In this document: in pieces, positions 28,685 through 36,393 of the stretch | How the letters are laid out: every line of letters starts with the position of its first letter | Numbering within the stretch: position 1 is the stretch's first letter | Assembly: GCF_900103975.1 (NCBI RefSeq) | Contig: NZ_FNIR01000004.1 | Coordinates: 248,001 to 312,000, forward strand | Length of the DNA: 64,000 nt | Source of the DNA: Klenkia soli | GTDB lineage: Bacteria; Actinomycetota; Actinomycetes; Mycobacteriales; Geodermatophilaceae | Direction: 5' to 3' | Program-made: the position numbers and the translations under genes | Notes under the pieces: model-generated | Seen by the model: the letters and a program-made list of their open reading frames with translations, nothing else | What the model was told of the DNA's origin: nothing | Database searches by the model: none

Positions 28685-28698
28685 GCGGGCCGGCGGGT

Positions 28699-28722
28699 CC
28701 CCGACGTCACAGCACGTCGGGG
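28699..28722 (+). terminator. hairpin after SDR gene
   Basis: CCCCGACGT and ACGTCGGGG form a perfect 9-bp stem with a 6-nt loop, 15 nt after the SDR stop. Only a weak T run follows. Confidence 0.55.
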
Positions 28723-28743
28723 TTCCGCCGCGAAAGCCTCCGG

Positions 28744-28757
28744 TGTTAACGTTCACA
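28744..28757 (+). promoter_or_regulatory. palindromic operator over the galT -10
   Basis: TGTTAACGTTCACA is a 14-nt near-perfect palindrome with a central CG, the form bound by LacI/GalR-family repressors. It contains TAACGT (28747-28752), 8 nt before the galT GTG, so a bound repressor would cover the -10 of a leaderless promoter. No LacI gene is in the window. Confidence 0.55.
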
Positions 28758-28760
28758 ATC

Positions 28761-29834
28761 GTGATCAGCACCACTCGCCACCTCGCCGACGGCCGCGAGA
28801 TCGTCTACTTCGACTCCACCCCGACCGCGCGCGAGGCGGTGGATCCGCGGGACCTCCCCGAGGTCGCGACCAAGTCGCAGGTGCGCTGGGACCCGCTGCT
28901 GGGGGAGTGGGTGGTCATCGCCGCCCACCGGCAGACCCGCACCTTCCTGCCGCCGGCCGACCAGTGCCCGCTGTGCGCCTCGACGCCGGCCCGGGCCACC
29001 GAGGTGCCCGAGGCCGACTACGAGGTCGCGGTGTTCGAGAACCGCTTCCCCTCGCTGTCCACGGAGGTCGACCGCGAGGTCCCGACGCACGCCGAGGGCA
29101 ACCCGCTGGTGACGCTGCGCCCGGGTGAGGGTCGCTGCGAGGTCATCGTGTTCACCAGCGACCACGACCGCTCGTTCGCGGACCTGGGGCGTGCCCGCGC
29201 CCGGCTGGTCGTGGACGCCTGGGCGCACCGCACCGAGGCGCTGTCCGCACTGCCCGGTGTCGAGCAGGTGTTCCTCTTCGAGAACCACGGCGAGGAGATC
29301 GGGGTGACCCTGTCGCACCCGCACGGGCAGGTCTACGCCTACCCGTTCCTCGCCCCGCGCGTGCAGCGGATCCTGGGCCAGGTCGCCGGGTACGAGGGGG
29401 ACCTCTTCGCCGACGTCCTCGCCGCCGAGCGCACGGGCCCCCGGGTGGTCGCGGCCAACGAGCACTGGACGGCGTTCGTGCCGGCCGCGGCGCGCTGGCC
29501 CTACGAGGTGCAGCTGTTCCCGCACCGCCGGGTGCCCGACGTCGCGGCGCTCACCGACGCCGAGCGCGACGCCTTCGTCGAGGTGTACCTGGACGTGCTG
29601 GGCCGGTTCGCGCACCGCTTCGACGAGCCGATGAACTACATCTCCTCGTGGAACCAGGCCCCGGTGCACGCCGGACGCGACGAGTGGTGGCTGCACCTGC
29701 AGCTGTTCAGCTTCCAGCGGGCCCCGGGCAAGCTGAAGTACCTGGCCGGGTCGGAGTCGGGCATGGGTGCCTTCGTGTCCGACACCTCGCCCGAGGGTGC
29801 TGCCGAGGCGCTGCGCGCGGTGGTCGTGCCGTGA
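28761..29834 (+). CDS. galT: galactose-1-phosphate uridylyltransferase
   Basis: A 357-residue Leloir-pathway enzyme transferring UMP between UDP-glucose and galactose-1-phosphate. The active-site HPH is visible in SHPHGQVYAYPF, and a CPLC zinc pair is near residue 70. GTG 28761 was chosen because it follows the TAACGT hexamer by 8 nt; an earlier in-frame codon at 28743 would lie inside the operator. Its stop overlaps the galK start. Confidence 0.95.
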   Translation: MISTTRHLADGREIVYFDSTPTAREAVDPRDLPEVATKSQVRWDPLLGEWVVIAAHRQTRTFLPPADQCPLCASTPARATEVPEADYEVAVFENRFPSLSTEVDREVPTHAEGNPLVTLRPGEGRCEVIVFTSDHDRSFADLGRARARLVVDAWAHRTEALSALPGVEQVFLFENHGEEIGVTLSHPHGQVYAYPFLAPRVQRILGQVAGYEGDLFADVLAAERTGPRVVAANEHWTAFVPAAARWPYEVQLFPHRRVPDVAALTDAERDAFVEVYLDVLGRFAHRFDEPMNYISSWNQAPVHAGRDEWWLHLQLFSFQRAPGKLKYLAGSESGMGAFVSDTSPEGAAEALRAVVVP

Positions 29835-30925
29835 CGTTCGAGGAGGTCTTCGGCACCGCCCCCGAGGGCGTGTGGCTGGCCCCGGGCCGGGCCAACGTCA
29901 TCGGTGAGCACACCGACTACAACGACGGCTACGTGCTGCCGATCGCGCTGCCGCACCGGGCGCTGGCCTCGGTCGCCCGCCGCACGGACGGGATGCTGGC
30001 CGTGGCGTCGGTGCAGCAGCCCGGTGCCGTGGTCGAGCTGCCCATGGCCGAACTGCGGCCGGGCAACCCGGCAGGCTGGGCCGGGTACGTCGCCGGCGTG
30101 GCCGAGCAGTTCGACCTGCCCGGCGGGCTGTCGGTGCTCGTCGACGGGAACGTGCCGTCGGGTGCCGGGCTGTCGTCGTCGGCGTCGGTGACCTGCTCGG
30201 TGGCCCTGGCCCTGCGCGACCTGCTGCGCCCCGACCTCACGCCCACCGATCTGGTCGACGTCGCCCGCCGGTCCGAGAACGACTTCGTCGGCGCGCCCAC
30301 CGGCATCCTTGACCAGTCCGCCTCGCTGCTCTGCGAGGCCGGCCACGCGCTCTTCCTGGACACCCGCGACCGCAGCACCCGGCAGGTGCCGCTGGACCTC
30401 GCGGCCGCCGGGCTGGCCCTGCTCGTCGTCGACACCGGGCACACCCACTCCCACGCCGACGGCGGGTACGGCGACCGGCGCCGGGAGTGCGAGCAGGCGG
30501 CCGCCGCGCTGGGGGTGCCGGCGCTGCGCGACGCGACGCCGGGGTCGGTCGAGACCATCGCCGACGACGTCCTGCGCCGCCGTGCGCGGCACATCGTCAC
30601 CGACAACGCCCGCGTGCTGCAGGTGGTCGAGCTGCTCACCGGAGGGGGCGACCCGCGGGCGATCGGCCCGGTGCTCACCGCCGGGCACGTGTCGCTGCGC
30701 GACGACTTCGAGATCTCGACGCCCGAGCTGGACGCCGTCGTCGACACCGCGCTGGCCGCGGGCGCGCACGGGGCCCGCATGGTCGGCGGCGGCTTCGGCG
30801 GATCGGCGATCGTGCTCGTCGAGACCGGCGACCTGGAAGCGGTCACCGCTGCCGTGCAGCCTGCGGGGGGCAGCTACCGCACCTTCGTCGCCGTCCCGTC
30901 GACCGGCGCGCACCGCGTCGCCTGA
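29831..30925 (+). CDS. galK: galactokinase
   Basis: A 364-residue GHMP kinase that phosphorylates galactose at C1. The signature PGRANVIGEHTDYNDGYVLP is near residue 20, the ATP loop GAGLSSSASV near 110, and GGGFGGSAIV near the C-terminus. GTG 29831 overlaps the galT stop (GTGA). galE is not in the window. Confidence 0.95.
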   Translation: MTFEEVFGTAPEGVWLAPGRANVIGEHTDYNDGYVLPIALPHRALASVARRTDGMLAVASVQQPGAVVELPMAELRPGNPAGWAGYVAGVAEQFDLPGGLSVLVDGNVPSGAGLSSSASVTCSVALALRDLLRPDLTPTDLVDVARRSENDFVGAPTGILDQSASLLCEAGHALFLDTRDRSTRQVPLDLAAAGLALLVVDTGHTHSHADGGYGDRRRECEQAAAALGVPALRDATPGSVETIADDVLRRRARHIVTDNARVLQVVELLTGGGDPRAIGPVLTAGHVSLRDDFEISTPELDAVVDTALAAGAHGARMVGGGFGGSAIVLVETGDLEAVTAAVQPAGGSYRTFVAVPSTGAHRVA

Positions 30926-30936
30926 GGCGGTTCTCC

Positions 30937-31341
30937 GTGCTCGGGTTCCGTCGGGGCCGCGCTGCGCCCCGCGCGTCCGTCGTGCCCTGGCAGGGCAGCA
31001 CGGTGCGGGCAGAGTTCGCCCTGCTGCCGGTCCGGCGCCGGCGCGAGGTCCCCTCGGTGGTCCTGACCGTCGGCGGGGTCCGGGTCCAGCTGCACGCCTC
31101 CGATGTGCGTGCGGTGGGGCGCGGGAGGTCGAGCACCGCCGAGTCCGCCGTCCCGCCGCTGGCCTTCCTGTGCCAGCCGGGCGCCGCGAGCACCGGTTCG
31201 GCGGTGCGCGACGACCTCGGCCACCTGCCGGCCGACGCCTGGGTGCTGGTCCTCGACGGTGTCCCGCTCGTCGCCGGCGCGGTCCTGGAGGGCGCGGAGC
31301 TGGCCTCGTTCCTCACCTGGGCCGCGGACCTGCCCGGCTGA
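30937..31341 (+). CDS. hypothetical protein after galK
   Basis: A 134-residue protein, not recognised. It starts 11 nt after galK. The N-terminus is Arg-rich; the rest has alternating beta-like stretches (VVLTVGGVRVQLHASDV, DAWVLVLDGVPLVAGAVL) and no clear membrane segment. The coding pattern is normal for the window. Probably cotranscribed with galTK. Confidence 0.6.
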   Translation: MLGFRRGRAAPRASVVPWQGSTVRAEFALLPVRRRREVPSVVLTVGGVRVQLHASDVRAVGRGRSSTAESAVPPLAFLCQPGAASTGSAVRDDLGHLPADAWVLVLDGVPLVAGAVLEGAELASFLTWAADLPG

Positions 31342-31471
31342 ACGGCCGGGTGAGTGCCGGCCCCTGGGCGAACGGGGGTCGGTCCGGCTCCCCGGCCGTC
31401 GTGCCGCCCGGTCCGGCGCCCCGGGGTCACCCCTGCGGGTGGACACCCCTCGACCACAACCGGACGATCAC

Positions 31472-31494
31472 GTTCCCTATTGCGAGGCGGATAC
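31472..31494 (+). promoter_or_regulatory. possible stress-sigma promoter of STAS gene
   Basis: GTTC (31472-31475), 13 nt, then GGATAC (31489-31494) resembles the actinobacterial SigB/SigF pattern (GTTT, about 15 nt, GGGTAT). It is 17 nt upstream of the STAS ATG. The match is partial. Confidence 0.3.
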
Positions 31495-31511
31495 ACGGGG
31501 AGGGACAGGGC

Positions 31512-31862
31512 ATGGGCAGCGGTGTGGCGGCGGCGGCGGGGCGGGCGCCCGGCGCCGTACTCGGCACGGAGACCACGGCGGGGTCGATCGAGCTGCACGA
31601 CGGCGCTCTGGTGCTCAGCGGCGACATCGGCGACCACCTGTGCGACGAGTTCCGGACCGCCGGCCCGGCGCTGGATGCCGTGGACTGCATCGACGCGCCC
31701 CGGGTGACCCTGCTGACCGGCGCCGGGCTCGCGCTGCTGACCGCGGTCGCCCGGGCCCGCGGTGTCGGGGTCCCGCTGTGGGCCGCCCACCGCGCCGTGC
31801 TGGACCCGCTGCGGATGGCCGGTCTGGACGACCTGTTCGACATCCGGGCGCCGCGCACCTGA
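31512..31862 (+). CDS. STAS-domain protein (anti-anti-sigma-like), degenerate
   Basis: A 116-residue single STAS domain after a short Ala/Gly tail. The segment VTLLTGAGLALL (about 65-76) aligns with the VSFMDSSGLGVI region of SpoIIAA-type anti-sigma factor antagonists. The phosphorylated Ser is replaced by G70 and the preceding Asp by T69. So it may bind a partner without kinase control. ATG 31512 has GGGGAGGGACAGG upstream. No partner anti-sigma kinase gene is adjacent. Confidence 0.75.
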   Translation: MGSGVAAAAGRAPGAVLGTETTAGSIELHDGALVLSGDIGDHLCDEFRTAGPALDAVDCIDAPRVTLLTGAGLALLTAVARARGVGVPLWAAHRAVLDPLRMAGLDDLFDIRAPRT

Positions 31863-31983
31863 GCCCCAGGGCCCGGCGTCCGGGCTGGGTGCACTCGGCC
31901 GGGGTGTCGCCGGATCCCCGGGGTGGGGTTCCGGCGCAACGGGTCACCACCCGGCACGAATCGCGAACACCCCCTCGGACGGG

Positions 31984-32697
31984 TCAGCGCAGCGAGCGGC
32001 CGATGGCGTGGGCGGCCTCCAGCACGGCGCCGACGACCTCGGGGCTGGGACGGCGGCCCAGCCGCTCGACCGGGCCGGACACCGAGACGGCGCCGAGCAC
32101 CCCGCCCGAGCCGTCCCGCACGGGGGCGGAGAGCGAGGCGACGCCGGGTTCACGCTCGGCGACGCTGTGCGCCCACCCGCGCCGCCGGACGTCGAGCAGG
32201 GTGCGGGCGGTGAACGAGGCGGCCGGCAGCAGCGGGGTGACCTCGTCGGCGGGGGCGAAGGCGAGCAGGGCGTGCGCAGCCGAACCGGCGGTCATGGGCA
32301 GCCGGGCGCCGACCGGCACGGTGTCGCGCAGGCCGGTCAGCCGCTCGGCGGCGGCGACGCAGACCCGGGCCGAGCCGTCGCGGACGTAGAACTGGGCGCT
32401 CTCGCCGCTGGCGTCGCGGAGGGTGACCAGGTGTCGCCCGGCGGCGTCGGCGAGCTGGTCGGACCGGTCGCGTGCGCCGCGACCGAGCTCGGCCAGCGCG
32501 GCGCCGGGGGCCCAGGAGCCGTCGGGGAGCCGGCGGACCAGGCGGTGGCCCTCGAGCGCGACGGCCAACCGGTGCGCGGTCGCGCGGGGGAGTCCGGTGC
32601 GCTCGACGAGCTCGGCGAGGCTGGCCGGCTCGGCCGCCACCGCGTGCAGGATCGAGACCGCTTTGTCCAGCACGCCGACGGGGTTAGGCTGTCCCAC
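31984..32697 (-). CDS. IclR-family regulator of leuCD (NdgR/LtbR-like)
   Basis: A 237-residue regulator. The N-terminal winged helix (about 5-65) contains [20 protein letters not shown]. The C-terminal IclR effector domain follows. It is divergent from leuC; in Streptomyces (NdgR) and Corynebacterium (LtbR) the IclR protein in this position controls leuCD and other amino-acid genes. GTG 32697 fits the family N-terminus ([11 protein letters not shown]); ATG 32718 would add seven residues and lie inside the palindrome. The effector is unknown. Confidence 0.9.
   Translation of the reverse strand: MGQPNPVGVLDKAVSILHAVAAEPASLAELVERTGLPRATAHRLAVALEGHRLVRRLPDGSWAPGAALAELGRGARDRSDQLADAAGRHLVTLRDASGESAQFYVRDGSARVCVAAAERLTGLRDTVPVGARLPMTAGSAAHALLAFAPADEVTPLLPAASFTARTLLDVRRRGWAHSVAEREPGVASLSAPVRDGSGGVLGAVSVSGPVERLGRRPSPEVVGAVLEAAHAIGRSLR
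32685..32690 (+). promoter_or_regulatory. possible -10 of leuC
   Basis: TAGGCT, with TTTGTC 17 nt upstream (32662-32667). Transcription would start near 32697 and run through the palindrome, leaving a leader of about 58 nt. Weak -35. Confidence 0.35.
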
Positions 32698-32707
32698 GAG
32701 CTGATAC

Positions 32708-32732
32708 TTGCATCCCATTCAATGAGATGCAA
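32708..32732 (+). promoter_or_regulatory. 25-bp palindrome between iclR and leuC
   Basis: The arms TTGCATCCCATT (32708-32719) and AATGAGATGCAA (32721-32732) match at 11 of 12 positions around a central C. It lies in the divergent region of the IclR regulator and leuC, and is the likely site for that regulator. Confidence 0.7.
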
Positions 32733-32754
32733 CCGAGCCTGAGGAGGCACAGCC

Positions 32755-34167
32755 GTGGGGCAGACCCTGGCGCAGAAGGTCTACGAGCAGCACGTGGTGC
32801 GGCGCACCGAGGGCGAGCCGGACCTGCTCTACATCGACCTGCACCTCGTGCACGAGGTAACCAGCCCGCAGGCCTTCGACGGGTTGCGGGCCGCCGGCCG
32901 GACGGTCCGCCGTCCCGACCTGACGATGTCGACCGAGGACCACAACGTCCCGACGACGAACCTGCTGGCCCCCATCGCCGACCCGGTCAGCCGGGCCCAG
33001 GTCGAGGCGCTGCGCACCAACACCGCCGAGTTCGGCATCCGGCAGGCGCCGATGGGCACCCGCGACCAGGGCATCGTGCACGTCATCGGCCCGCAGCTGG
33101 GGCTCACCCAGCCGGGCATGACGATCGTCTGCGGCGACAGCCACACCTCCACCCACGGCGCCTTCGGCGCGCTCGCGTTCGGCATCGGCACCAGCGAGGT
33201 CGAGCACGTGCTGGCCACCCAGACGCTGACCCAGCGTCCCGCCAAGCAGATGTCGGTGCGGGTCGACGGCGAGCTCCCGCTGGGCGTGAGCGCGAAGGAC
33301 GTCATCCTCGCCGTCATCGCCGAGATCGGCACCGGCGGCGGGCAGGGCCACGTCATCGAGTACCGCGGCAGCGCGATCGAGGCGCTGTCGATGGAGTCGC
33401 GGATGACGATCTGCAACATGTCGATCGAGGCCGGCGCCCGCGCCGGGCTGATCGCCCCCGACGAGACCACCTTCGCCTACCTGCAGGGCCGCGACCACGC
33501 TCCGTCGGGCGAGGACTGGGACGCCGCCGTCGCCGCCTGGCGAGAGCTGCGCACCGACGACGACGCCGTGTTCGACCGCGAGGTCGTCATCGACGCCGCG
33601 TCGCTGACCCCCTACGTCACCTGGGGCACGAACCCGGGCCAGGGCCTGCCGATCGGCGCCGCGGTGCCGGACCCGGCCTCGTTCGCCGACGAGTCCGACC
33701 GGGCGGCGGCCGAGTCCGCGCTGGCCTACATGGGCCTGACCGCCGGTACCCCGCTGCGCGAGATCAGCGTCGACACCGTCTTCCTGGGGTCCTGCACCAA
33801 CGGCCGGATCGAGGACCTGCGGGTGGCCGCCGAGCTGCTGCGCGGCAACCACGTCGCCGCCGACACCCGCATGCTCGTCGTCCCCGGCTCGGTGTTCGTG
33901 AAGCAGCAGGCCGAGGAGGAGGGCCTGGACGCCGTCTTCACCGCCGCCGGCGCCGAGTGGCGCGGGGCCGGCTGCTCGATGTGCCTGGGCATGAACCCCG
34001 ACCAGCTGGCCCCGGGCGAGCGGTCGGCGTCGACCTCGAACCGCAACTTCCAGGGCCGGCAGGGCAAGGGGGGCCGCACGCACCTGGTGTCGCCGGCCGT
34101 CGCCGCGGCCACCGCCATCACCGGGCGGCTGACCGCGCCCGCCGACCTGCAGACCGCTGGAGCCTGA
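32755..34167 (+). CDS. leuC: 3-isopropylmalate dehydratase, large subunit
   Basis: A 470-residue aconitase-family subunit of leucine synthesis. The [4Fe-4S] Cys are in [13 protein letters not shown] and [13 protein letters not shown]. The N-terminus [17 protein letters not shown] and the HIIGPQLG-type segment ([13 protein letters not shown]) are typical. GAGGAGG lies 7 nt before GTG 32755. leuD starts 3 nt after the stop. Confidence 0.97.
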   Translation: MGQTLAQKVYEQHVVRRTEGEPDLLYIDLHLVHEVTSPQAFDGLRAAGRTVRRPDLTMSTEDHNVPTTNLLAPIADPVSRAQVEALRTNTAEFGIRQAPMGTRDQGIVHVIGPQLGLTQPGMTIVCGDSHTSTHGAFGALAFGIGTSEVEHVLATQTLTQRPAKQMSVRVDGELPLGVSAKDVILAVIAEIGTGGGQGHVIEYRGSAIEALSMESRMTICNMSIEAGARAGLIAPDETTFAYLQGRDHAPSGEDWDAAVAAWRELRTDDDAVFDREVVIDAASLTPYVTWGTNPGQGLPIGAAVPDPASFADESDRAAAESALAYMGLTAGTPLREISVDTVFLGSCTNGRIEDLRVAAELLRGNHVAADTRMLVVPGSVFVKQQAEEEGLDAVFTAAGAEWRGAGCSMCLGMNPDQLAPGERSASTSNRNFQGRQGKGGRTHLVSPAVAAATAITGRLTAPADLQTAGA

Positions 34168-34169
34168 CG

Positions 34170-34763
34170 ATGGACGCCTTCACCACCCACACCGGCACCG
34201 CGGCCCCGCTGCGGCGCAGCAACGTCGACACCGACCAGATCATCCCGGCCGAGTACCTCAAGCGGATCACCCGCACCGGGTTCGAGGACGGCCTGTTCGT
34301 CGCGTGGCGCACCAACGAGCCGGACTTCGTGCTCAACAAGCCCGAGTACGCCGACGCCTCGATCCTGGTGGCCGGCCCCGACTTCGGCACCGGGTCCTCC
34401 CGCGAGCACGCCAACTGGGCGCTGCTCGACGGCGGGTACAAGGTCGTCATCAGCGCCCGGTTCGCCGACATCTTCCGCAACAACTCGACCAAGTCCGGCC
34501 TGCTCACCGTGGTGCTGCCGGCCGCCGACGTCGAGGCGCTGCAGGACGCCTGCGAGACCGACCCGACGCTGGCCGTGACCGTGGACCTCGTCGCCCGGGA
34601 GGTCCGCTGGGCCGACCGGGTGAGCGGGTTCGAGATCGACGACTACACGCGCTGGCGCCTGCTGGAGGGGCTCGACGACATCGGGCTCACCGAGCGGCAC
34701 CTGGGCGACATCGACGCCTTCGAGGCCGCCCGCCCGGCGTGGAAGCCCCGCACGCTGGCCTGA
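34170..34763 (+). CDS. leuD: 3-isopropylmalate dehydratase, small subunit
   Basis: A 197-residue swivel-domain partner of LeuC. Substrate-contact motifs [16 protein letters not shown] and [14 protein letters not shown] are visible. It is cotranscribed with leuC and ended by a long hairpin. In mycobacteria hupB follows; here copC takes that place. Confidence 0.97.
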   Translation: MDAFTTHTGTAAPLRRSNVDTDQIIPAEYLKRITRTGFEDGLFVAWRTNEPDFVLNKPEYADASILVAGPDFGTGSSREHANWALLDGGYKVVISARFADIFRNNSTKSGLLTVVLPAADVEALQDACETDPTLAVTVDLVAREVRWADRVSGFEIDDYTRWRLLEGLDDIGLTERHLGDIDAFEAARPAWKPRTLA

Positions 34764-34771
34764 TCCACCGC

Positions 34772-34817
34772 ACGCCGGAGGCCGTCGTCCCCACCCGGGG
34801 ACGGCGGCCTCCGGCGT
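34772..34817 (+). terminator. leuCD terminator hairpin
   Basis: A 21-bp stem (arms 34772-34792 and 34797-34817) with one G-U pair and a 4-nt loop, 8 nt after the leuD stop. It is the longest hairpin of its kind in the window. No T tract. Confidence 0.75.
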
Positions 34818-34888
34818 ACCGGGAACCCCGCCGGCCGGGACGACGACCAACCACCCGACACCACCGACACGCGACCGGGAGGCCCGCC

Positions 34889-35503
34889 GTGCCCCGCACC
34901 CGCCCGTCCACGCTGCTGCTCACCCTGCTCGTGGCCGCCACCGCGTGGCTGGCCACCGCCGGCACCGCCCAGGCGCACACCGGGCTGACCTCCACCACCC
35001 CGGCCGAGGGCAGCACGGTCACCGAGCAGCTCACCGCGGTCACCCTCACCTTCAGCGGTGCGGTCCGCGGGCCGGAGGTGGTCGTCACCGGCCCGGACGG
35101 CGCCGTGGTCAGCACCGCCGCCGCCACCGGTGAGGGCAGCACCGTGACGGTGCCGGTGACCCCCACGGCGACCGGCCCGCACACGGTGACCTGGGCGGTG
35201 ACCTCCGCGGACGGGCACGACCTGACCGGGACGGTCGGCTTCGACCACGCCGGCCCGGTCGTCGTCCCCGCGGTGCCCGAGGCGCCGACGTCCGTGACCG
35301 CGACGTCCTCGTCGGCCGCGCCCCCGGCCGACGTGGTCGTGGCGCAGCCCGGCGCGGCGGCGTCGGAGGCCCCGGAGGACGGCGGCAACCTGCTGGTCAA
35401 CGGCACCGCCGCCGTCCTGGTGCTGGCCGTGGTGGCCGGTGCGGTGTTCCTGGTGCGCCGGCGTCAGGCCGGGGCGTCCGGGTCGGCCGGGAAGTCGCGG
35501 TAG
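34889..35503 (+). CDS. copC: CopC-domain protein (copper-binding, membrane anchored)
   Basis: A 204-residue exported protein. A signal peptide ending TAGTAQA is followed by His (AHTGLTSTTPAEGS), which would become the mature N-terminal copper ligand, as in CopC. The CopC/YcnJ-type beta-sandwich runs to about residue 125, with SADGHDLTGTVGF near its end. A Pro/Ala linker precedes a C-terminal helix (about 172-192) and an RRR stop-transfer. No copD lies next to it. GTG 34889 follows GGGAGG. Its last 40 nt overlap mutT1 on the other strand. Confidence 0.85.
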   Translation: MPRTRPSTLLLTLLVAATAWLATAGTAQAHTGLTSTTPAEGSTVTEQLTAVTLTFSGAVRGPEVVVTGPDGAVVSTAAATGEGSTVTVPVTPTATGPHTVTWAVTSADGHDLTGTVGFDHAGPVVVPAVPEAPTSVTATSSSAAPPADVVVAQPGAAASEAPEDGGNLLVNGTAAVLVLAVVAGAVFLVRRRQAGASGSAGKSR

Positions 35504-36393
35504 TAGTCGGCGAGCAGCGCGCCGGGGCGGCCACCGAGCACCCAGACGCTGCCCTTGGCCGAGGGCGGCCACAGCGCGCCCGCCGTCCCCGGGTAGCGCA
35601 CCCCGAGGGCCATGAGCACCGACGGGATGGCACCGCCCTGGCTGCAGACCACGGTCACCCCGGGCTCGGCCCGGGGCTCGAGCCAGCTCTCCACCAGGTC
35701 GATGCCGGCCTGCGGGTCGTCGCCGAAGCCGTCCTCGCCCAGCTCGGGCACGGTGCCCAGCGGCACCGCCAGCTGCTCGGCCAGCGGGGTCACCGTCTGC
35801 TGGCACCGCACCGGCGGTGCGGCCAGCACCTCGGTCGGGGCGAAGGCGGTCAGCACCTGGGCGAGCCGGCGGGCCTGCGCCCGGCCGCGGCCGTCCAGCG
35901 GGCGGGCGGCGTCGGGGCCGGCGAAGTCGGCGCGCTCACCGGCGCTGGCGTGCCGGACCAGCAGCAGCGTCGGGGTCCGCGGTACGTCGGACCGGGCGAG
36001 GTCGGCCAGCACCGCGGCGTCGTGCGGATGGGTGACCAGCTCCGACGCCGCGCTCACCGGCAGCCAGCGCAGCTCGTCGACCTCGTCGTTGACCACGAAC
36101 TCGCCGGCCACGTGCTGCATGGTCCAGTAGTCGACCCGCTTGGGGCCGTGCCGGTGCACGTACCGGGTCTGCACCCCGCGTCGTCCGACCGCCACGGTCA
36201 GCCCGGTCTCCTCGCCGACCTCGCGGACGGCGGCCTGCAGGGGGTGCTCGCCGCGGTCGAGCTTGCCCTTGGGCAGCGACCAGTCGTCGTACTTGGGCCG
36301 ATGCACCACCGCGGTCTCGAGCACCCCGCCGGCACCCCGCCGCCAGACCGCGCCGCCGGCGGCCGGCTGCACCCGGTCAGCCAGCGAGCTCAC
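35464..36393 (-). CDS. mutT1: NUDIX hydrolase with histidine phosphatase domain (MutT1-like)
   Basis: A 309-residue two-domain protein like mycobacterial MutT1. The Nudix box [20 protein letters not shown] is at about 43-62. The C-terminal histidine phosphatase domain begins [14 protein letters not shown] at about 143. MutT1 hydrolyses 8-oxo-GTP and 8-oxo-GDP and other nucleotides. It lies directly downstream of ppk, overlapping its 3' end by 17 nt, as in mycobacteria. Confidence 0.92.
   Translation of the reverse strand: MSSLADRVQPAAGGAVWRRGAGGVLETAVVHRPKYDDWSLPKGKLDRGEHPLQAAVREVGEETGLTVAVGRRGVQTRYVHRHGPKRVDYWTMQHVAGEFVVNDEVDELRWLPVSAASELVTHPHDAAVLADLARSDVPRTPTLLLVRHASAGERADFAGPDAARPLDGRGRAQARRLAQVLTAFAPTEVLAAPPVRCQQTVTPLAEQLAVPLGTVPELGEDGFGDDPQAGIDLVESWLEPRAEPGVTVVCSQGGAIPSVLMALGVRYPGTAGALWPPSAKGSVWVLGGRPGALLADYYRDFPADPDAPA

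Noticed and set aside
24600-28700. Integrated genomic island with attachment sites at the tRNA genes
   Set aside because: No integrase, transposase or duplicated tRNA 3' end was seen; composition resembles the rest of the window.
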